Below, one piece after another: positions 57,961 through 64,000 of a stretch of 64,000 bases of DNA (positions within the stretch are counted from its first letter, which is position 1; every line of letters begins with the position of its first letter). The DNA is from Platynereis dumerilii. Its lineage: Eukaryota; Annelida; Polychaeta; Phyllodocida; Nereididae. Position numbers and translations under genes: made by a program. The stretch covers positions 33,101,910 to 33,165,909 of the forward strand of contig JAPTHN010000004.1 in the NCBI GenBank assembly GCA_026936325.1. Direction: 5' to 3'. The notes under the pieces are model-generated. The model did not search any database, was not told the DNA's origin, and saw nothing but the letters and a program-made list of their open reading frames with translations.

Positions 57961-60900
57961 AATAGATGAGAATCACATGCCAAAATATTCAGCATTGTAT
58001 ACTAGATGACACTGACATACCAAAATATCCAGCATTTTATAATAGATGAGACTGGCAAGCCAAAATATCCAGCATTTTATACTAGATGAGACTCGCAAGC
58101 CAAAATATCAAGCATTTTATAATAGATGAGACTGGCACGCCAAAATATCCAGCATTTTATACTAGATGAGACTGGCAAGCCAAAATATCCAGAATTTTAT
58201 ACTAGATGAGAATCACATGCCAAAGTATCCAGCATTTTATACTAGATTAGACTGACATACCAAAATATCCAGCATTTTATAATAGATGAGAATCACATGC
58301 CAAAATATTCAGCATCGTATACTAGATGAGAATGGCAAGCCAAAATATCCAGCATTTTATAATAGATGAGACTGGCAAGCCAAAATATCCAGAATTTTAT
58401 ACTAGATGAGAATCACATGCCAAAATATCCAGCATTTTATAATAGATGAGACTGAAATACCAAAATATCCAGCATTCTAAAATAGATGAGACTCGCAAGC
58501 CAAAATATCCAGCATTTTATAAAAGTTGAGACTGGCAAGCCAAAATATCCAGCATTTTATACTAGATGAGACTGGCACGCCAAAATATCCAGCATTTTAT
58601 ACTAGATGAGACTGGAACGCCAAAATATTCAGCATTTTAAAATAGATGAGACTGACATGCCAAAATATCCAGCATTTTAAAATAGATGAGGAGACACACA
58701 TGCCAAAATATCCAGCATTTCATAAAAAGCGAGACTCACAAGCCAAAATATCCAGCATTTTATAATAGATGAGACTGGCAAGCCAAAATATCCAGCATTT
58801 TTTATATGAGACACACATGCCAAAATATCCAGCATTTTAAAATAGATGAGGAGACTCACGTGCCAAAATATCCAGCATTTTATACTGGATGAGACTGGCA
58901 AGCCAAAATATCCAGCATTTTATACTAGATGAGACTGGCAAGCCAAAATATCCAGAATTTTATAATAGATGAGAATCACATGCCAAAATATCCAGCATTT
59001 TAAAATAGATGAGACTGACAAGCCAAAATATCCAGCATTTTAAAATAGGTGAGAATCACATGCCAAAATATCCAGCATTTTATAATGGATGAGAATCACA
59101 AGCCAAAATATCCAGCATTTTATACTAGATGAGACTGGCAAGCCAAAATATCCAGAATTTTATAATAGATGAAAATCACAAGCCAAAATATCCAGCATTT
59201 TATAATGGATGAGAATCACATATTTTATACTAGATTAGACTGACATACCAAAATATCCAGCATTTTATAATAGATGAGAATCACATGCCAAAATATTCAG
59301 CATTGTATACTAGATGAGACTGGTATGCCAAAAATCAAGAATTTTATATTAGATGAAAATCACACGCCAAAATATCCAGCATTTTTTACTAGATTAGACT
59401 GGCAAGCTAAAATATCCTGAATTTTAAATAGGTGAGAATCACATGCCAAAATATATAATAGAAGAGACTCATATGCCAAAATATCCATCATTTAAAGTAG
59501 AAGAGATTATACTAGATGAGACTATTATAGCATTTTATAATAGATGAGACTGGCAAGCCAAAATATTGAGAATTTTATACTAGATGATAATCACATGCCA
59601 AAATATCCAGCATTTCATACTAGATTAGACTGAAATACCAAAATATCCAGCATTTTAAAATAGATGAGACTCACAAGTTAAAATATCCAGCATTTTATAA
59701 AAGATGAGACTGGCAAGCCAAAATATCCAGCATTTTAAAATAGATGTGACGGACATGGCAAAATATGCAGCATTTTAAAATAGATCACGTTGAATGCCAA
59801 AATATCGAACATTTTAAAACAGGCGAGACTCGTATGTCAAAATATCAAGCATGTTAAAATAGATGAGACTGACATGCAAATATGCAGCACTTTCAATAGA
59901 AGAGACTGGAATGCCAAAATATTCAGCATTTAAAATAGATGAGAATCACAAGCCAAAATATCCAGCATTGTATACTAGATGAGACTGGCAAGCCTAAATA
60001 TCTAGCATTTTAAAATAGATTAGACACACATGCCAAAATATCCAGCATTTTATACTAGATGAGACTGGCACGCCAAAATATCCAGCATTTTATACTAGAT
60101 GAGACTGGCAAGCCAAATATATCCAGCATTTTATAATAGATGAGAATCAAATGCCAAAATATCCAGCATTTTATACTAGATTAAACTGACATACCAAAAT
60201 ATCCAGCATTTTATAATAGATGAGAATCACATGCCAAAATATTCAGCATTGTATACTAGATGACACTGACATACCAAAATATCCAGCATTTTATAATAGA
60301 TGAGACTGGCAAGACAAAATATCAAGCATTGTATACTAGATGAGACTGGCAAGCCAAAATATCAAGCATTTTATAATAGATGAGACTGGCACGCCAAAAT
60401 ATCCAGCATTTTATACTGGATGAGACTGGCAAGCCAAAATATCCAGAATTTTATACTAGATGAGAATCACATGCCAAAGTATCCAGCATTTTATACTAGA
60501 TTAGACTGACATACCAAAATATCCAGCATTTTATAATAGATGAGAATCACATGCCAAAATATTCAGCATCGTATACTAGATGAGAATGGCAAGCCAAAAT
60601 ATCCAGCATTTTATAATAGATGAGACTGGAAAGCCAAAATATCCAGAATTTTATACTAGATGAGAATCACATGCCAAAATATCCAGCATTTTATAATAGA
60701 TGAGACTGAAATACCAAAATATCCAGCATTCTAAAATAGATGAGACTCGCAAGCCAAAATATCCAGCATTTTATAAAAGTTGCGACTGGCAAGCCAAAAT
60801 ATCCAGCATTTTATACTAGATGAGACTGGCACGCCAAAATATCCAGCATTTTATACTAGATGAGACTGGAATGCCAAAATATCCAGCATTTTAAAATAGA

Positions 60901-61795
60901 TGAGACTGACATGCCAAAATATCCAGCATTTTAAAATAGATGAGACACACATGCCAAAATATCCAGCATTTTATAAAAGTGAGACTCACAAGCCAAAATA
61001 TCCAGCATTTTATACTAGATGAGACTGGCAAGCCAAAATATCCAGCATTTTATACTAGATGAGACTGGCAAGCCAAAATATCCAGAATTTTATAATAGAT
61101 GAGAATCACATGCCAAAATATCCAGCATTTTAAAATAGATGAGACTGACAAGCCAAAATATCCAGCATTTTAAAATATGTGAGAATCACATGCCAAAATA
61201 TCCAGCATTTTATAATGGATGAGAATCACAAGCCAAAATATCCAGCATTTTATACTAGATGAGACTGGCAAGCCAAAATATCCAGAATTTTATAATAGAT
61301 GAGAATCACAAGCCAAAATATCCAGCATTTTATAATGGATGAGAATCACATATTTTATACTAGATGAGACTGACATACCAAAATATCCAGCATTTTATAA
61401 TGGATGAGAATCACATGCCAAAATACTCAGCATTGTATACTAGATGAGACTGGCAAGCCAAAATATCCAGAATTTTATACTAGATGAGAATCACAAGCCA
61501 AAATATCCAGCATTTTATACTAGATGAGACTGGCAAGCCAAAATATCCTGAATTTTAAATAGGTGAGAATCACATGCCAAAATATAAAATAAAAGAGACT
61601 CATATGCCAAAATATCCAGCATTTTAAAATAGAAGAGACTCATATGCCAAAATATCCATCATTTAAAATAGATGACACTCATATGCCAAAATATCCAGCA
61701 TTTAAAATAAAAGAGAGTCATATGCCAAAATATCCAGCATTTCAAAATAGATGAGACCGACATGGCAAAATATCCAGCACCGTAAAATAGATAGG
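57961..61795 (+). repeat. 40-bp satellite array, right part (about 96 units)
   Basis: Same unit and orientation as at 44149-45872. It has higher-order structure: about 57962-58700 recurs at about 60221-60960, and a block at 59515-59935 recurs in the left part at 45050-45465. The last units (from about 61560) are more degenerate. Confidence 0.97.
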
Positions 61796-62034
61796 ACTCA
61801 TTATGTAGTCTGGTGGCCTGCTATGTGAATACACACGAGGCCAGGAGACCAGGCTACTCATCATGCAGAAATACCCGGCGTTTGTGACAGTGAGGAAAGT
61901 TGGCCTTTCTGCCATTAAGTTAAATAGCTTGCCAACTTTCCCCCAGTTGGCCAACTTTACCCCGTTTTATGGTACCTTGCCAATCTCCAAATATAAAATT
62001 TTCAGATTTCACAACAGAAGTTTCCAGCACCTTA
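61796..62034. other. Unassigned sequence after the satellite
   Basis: No gene or defined element was recognised. Confidence 0.4.
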
Positions 62035-62275
62035 GACAGATAGATAGATATGGTAAGGGCAGCCCTCTAAGCCCAGTTCTGGACGCTCACGAGGGTTGAT
62101 TAATGAGATCAGAGAGAGAGAGGGAGTCCTCAACATGTTACACATTTACCCCATGTGAGGGATCTTTTACTTGCCCAGCACAGTCTCTGATACAAGGGGC
62201 CGCCAATTTAATGTCTCATCCGAACGACATCCAGCTGGGATTTTGCTCATGAAGGTACACTGAAAATTGCCGATC
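62035..62275 (-). mobile_element. tRNA-derived SINE (family B, copy 2), headless
   Basis: The body and (TATC)n tail match the copy at 9714-10050 (CTAAGCCCAGTTCTGG, ACAAGGGGCCGCCAATTTAA, CATCCGAACGACATCCAGC). The tRNA head is missing, as expected from 5' truncation during insertion. Confidence 0.85.
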
Positions 62276-62690
62276 TCAACAAGTTCCGATATAATAAAAC
62301 TTAACAAATCGCAAAAAAAGTATTTTCCCTCTTGCTATTTTGATGAAAATCACAAGCAGAGATTCTGAGATAGTCAGAGATACTCTACTTTTTAAACTGG
62401 AATGTACACTGCAAATTAACAAAACATCTAGAGGTTGTTATAGGTGGCGTTCGGTGCCAACAGGAATACACCAGACTTGTTTCTAAACACATATCAGTGG
62501 ACCAGCAGGGAGTAGTGATGTCATAAACCATTAGTGAATGGGCGGATGTTGATTCCTTTGTTCTCTAAACCAATCAAATCATAGAAATCGGTACAAGCTA
62601 CCAATGGTCATAAACGACCTTGGATTCCAGATTGGGAATATACCTGAGCGATCCTATTGGAACAATTTGTAACTAACCAAGAACACCAAA
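62276..62690. other. Unassigned intergenic sequence
   Basis: No gene or element was recognised. Confidence 0.4.
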
Positions 62691-62692
62691 GG

Positions 62693-62965
62693 CAGTGATG
62701 TAGTCGAGGCCGGGACATCCGAGGCAAGACGAGGTCGAGGCCAAGACGAGGTCGACGCCATAAAAATGTGGCCTCAAGGTCGGCTTCGAAAACAAGGCCG
62801 GACCCGAGGCCACCAACACTGACCCAGAGACAATCGAGACCGAGGCAAGGCCAAAGACTTGGCACCCGATACCGAGCCAAGGCCATCAAAATACCGCCCC
62901 GAGGCTGGCCTCAAGGACGAGGCCAGCCCCAAGACCTCCAACACTGACCAACGGAGACCATACTT
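62693..62965. repeat. GC-rich GAGGCC/GAGGTCGAGG block
   Basis: It starts CAGTGATGTAGTCGAGGC, which resembles a transposon terminus. It is made of irregular GAGGCC, CAAGGCC and ACACTGACC repeats (CCAACACTGACC occurs twice, about 62811 and 62938). The matching inverted end is not seen, so it is probably truncated. Confidence 0.5.
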
Positions 62966-63134
62966 TACTGTTTTGATGAGATTCACATGCTATAAAATGG
63001 AGCATTTTAAAAATAACCCATCTTTAAAAAAGATCTTAAAATGAAAATATTTTGATACACTTGAAGTTTAACCTCTTCTTTAAGAGATATTTTAATGTAC
63101 AAAACCATTCACACTATTTAACAACTACATAACA

Positions 63135-63311
63135 TCATTTTGACTTGGCATCTCCTTTTACAATACTATCTACAGTTAAATTTTCAACTTTAAGTTTTCC
63201 GTCATGGTATTTATCTGCCACCTCCTCAGCATACACAGCGTAGAAAAGATCATTCGCCGTAAATTCCTTCTGAGTCACTTCTGGAACGTTGTAGGATACG
63301 TAAGGTTTAAG
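63135..63311 (-). CDS. MRPL41: Mitochondrial ribosomal protein mL41, last exon
   Basis: The acceptor CTTTTTCAG|CTT (AG at 63313-63312) is followed by 58 codons and TGA at 63137-63135: LKPYVSYNVPEVTQKEFTA...DLFYAVYAEEVADKYHDGKL. This matches the C-terminal half of mL41 (39S protein L41), whose vertebrate form has LKPYVSYLAPE followed by an A-rich helix and KDFKDGTF. mL41 is a component of the large subunit of the mitochondrial ribosome. The C-terminus (KGDAKSK) is shorter than in mammals. The preceding exon at 63947-64000 joins in phase 0. Confidence 0.9.
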   Translation of the reverse strand, partial: LKPYVSYNVPEVTQKEFTANDLFYAVYAEEVADKYHDGKLKVENLTVDSIVKGDAKSK

Positions 63312-63537
63312 CTGAAAAAGATACAAGGAATATACAGTGTTGAGCAAGTTAACAAAAAAACGTTAGCTAAGTTAACAGTTAATAAGTTAGTAAATTCATT
63401 AGCTTAGTTATTAAGTTAAAATTGCGGCAAAGTTAACTGAAGTTAAAGTTAATTTATTTTTCACTTGGACAAAAACATCAGACAGTATCTGTGAAAATAT
63501 TTACTACAAGTACCAGAAAAAGGCTCATCAGTCTCAA

Positions 63538-63760
63538 TGGACGGATGAATGGATGACTGGGGCTTTACGTCCTGTATTTATGCACTTGGTGGGCTTATTA
63601 GGACTGGAGGTGGACACGGCAATGAGGTGAAGGATGATGGAAACAGCCATCCAACATAGGCCCAGGTGACCCGACAAGAGCTGGATTCGAACCCTGGACC
63701 CAGCGATTGGCAGTCCAGCACGCTACTACTACACCAACACCCCCCCCCCCTCGTCAGTCT
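63538..63760 (-). mobile_element. tRNA-derived SINE (family C, copy 2)
   Basis: On the minus strand: perfect A box TGGTGTAGTAG, perfect B box GGTTCGAATCC, body GGGTCACCTGGGCCTATGTT shared with 39418-39605, and a 3' end ACGTAAAGCCCCAGTCATCC with a short ATCC-type tail. It has an intact head and is better preserved than copy 1. Confidence 0.85.
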
Positions 63761-63837
63761 CAAAAAAAGGCATAGGTTACATTTCCAGACAGAAACTCAA
63801 GCCAATGCTGTCTGGGTTTCGCTATTTAGCTGGAATT

Positions 63838-63905
63838 GAACATGTTGAACAAGGTCCCCAGCATTTGGCAGCCCAGCATGCTACCACAGAGCTAACTCCC
63901 CTACA
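63838..63905 (-). mobile_element. tRNA-like SINE head fragment
   Basis: The minus strand reads GGGGAGTTAGCTCTGTGGTA then GCATGCTGGGCTGCCAAATGC, resembling the 5' half of a tRNA up to the anticodon arm and the head of family C. The rest is missing. Confidence 0.5.
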
Positions 63906-63946
63906 CCTGCCAATTAGTTGATAAAAGAGTCCTAGTTTTAACTTAC

Positions 63947-64000
63947 ATTAAAATCAGTGAGATCTGGTACAATAAATTCAGGCTTCATTTCGTCTATGTG
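63947..64000 (-). CDS. MRPL41: Mitochondrial ribosomal protein mL41, penultimate exon (runs off the window)
   Basis: 18 codons, HIDEMKPEFIVPDLTDFN, end at donor AAT|GTAAGT. They match the vertebrate mL41 segment EMVPEFVVPDLTGFK that directly precedes LKPYVSY, which confirms both the identity and the junction to the exon at 63311. The N-terminal part of the protein lies beyond the right edge. Confidence 0.9.

Larger units (their letters stand above)
63312..63946 (-). other. mL41 intron (635 bp) with SINE insertions
   Basis: Donor AAT|GTAAGT (63946-63941) and acceptor TTTTTCAG (63312). It holds a family C SINE and a second tRNA-like fragment. A low-complexity GTTAACTAAGTTAA-type stretch lies at about 63345-63455. 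Confidence 0.85.

Overview
The window looks like 64 kb of an AT-rich, intron-containing, transposon-laden metazoan nuclear genome. The best clue to lineage is a lectin/LDLa/LRR/seven-transmembrane receptor of the GRL101-like type, which has expanded in several marine invertebrates. Together with tRNA-derived SINEs, Jockey/CR1/L2-type LINEs and many MITEs, this suggests a marine invertebrate, perhaps an invertebrate deuterostome such as a hemichordate, echinoderm or amphioxus. The sequence alone does not fix the phylum. No prokaryotic operons, rRNA genes, CRISPR arrays or intact host tRNA genes were seen.

Host genes occupy little of the window. (1) At 952-1882 (+) is the last coding exon of a protein whose tail starts with a Cys cluster and ends in SH3-ligand-like proline motifs; the rest of the gene lies to the left or outside. 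(2) At 24000-6681 (-) is one large receptor gene. Exon 1 (24000-21478) encodes a signal peptide, a CUB-like N-terminal region, other extracellular sequence and the first half of a C-type lectin domain. Exon 2 (9704-6681) encodes the second half of that lectin domain, a second lectin-like segment, LDLa repeats, LRRs and a 7TM domain. The exons join in phase 0 across an 11.8 kb intron, giving about 1,848 residues. (3) At 64000-63135 (-) are the last two coding exons of mitochondrial ribosomal protein mL41 (MRPL41).

The remainder is mobile and repetitive DNA, often nested. 3.3-6.2 kb: hAT-type MITEs with 8-bp target duplications and a tRNA SINE. 9.7-19 kb (receptor intron): a SINE abutting the splice acceptor, then a large inverted-repeat element holding a palindromic Tc1/mariner-type MITE, another SINE, and repeated RFX X-box and octamer-like palindromes. 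25-37 kb: a TIR-flanked minisatellite, interleaved inverted repeats with a LINE fragment, a 3.7 kb inverted-repeat element enclosing a second one, a 4-bp-TSD element, and a mariner-like element inside a (TATC)n microsatellite. 37.3-41.6 kb: a CACTG-ended element. 42.5-44 kb: a 12-bp minisatellite, a 650-bp pyrimidine tract and a MITE. 44.1-61.8 kb: one 40-bp satellite array split by a 5.3 kb LINE, itself split by a 6.8 kb TIR element that carries still smaller MITEs.

The genes show no sign of acting together. The main biological interest is the receptor and the way transposons have rebuilt its large intron, including a SINE tail that now forms most of the polypyrimidine tract of the acceptor.
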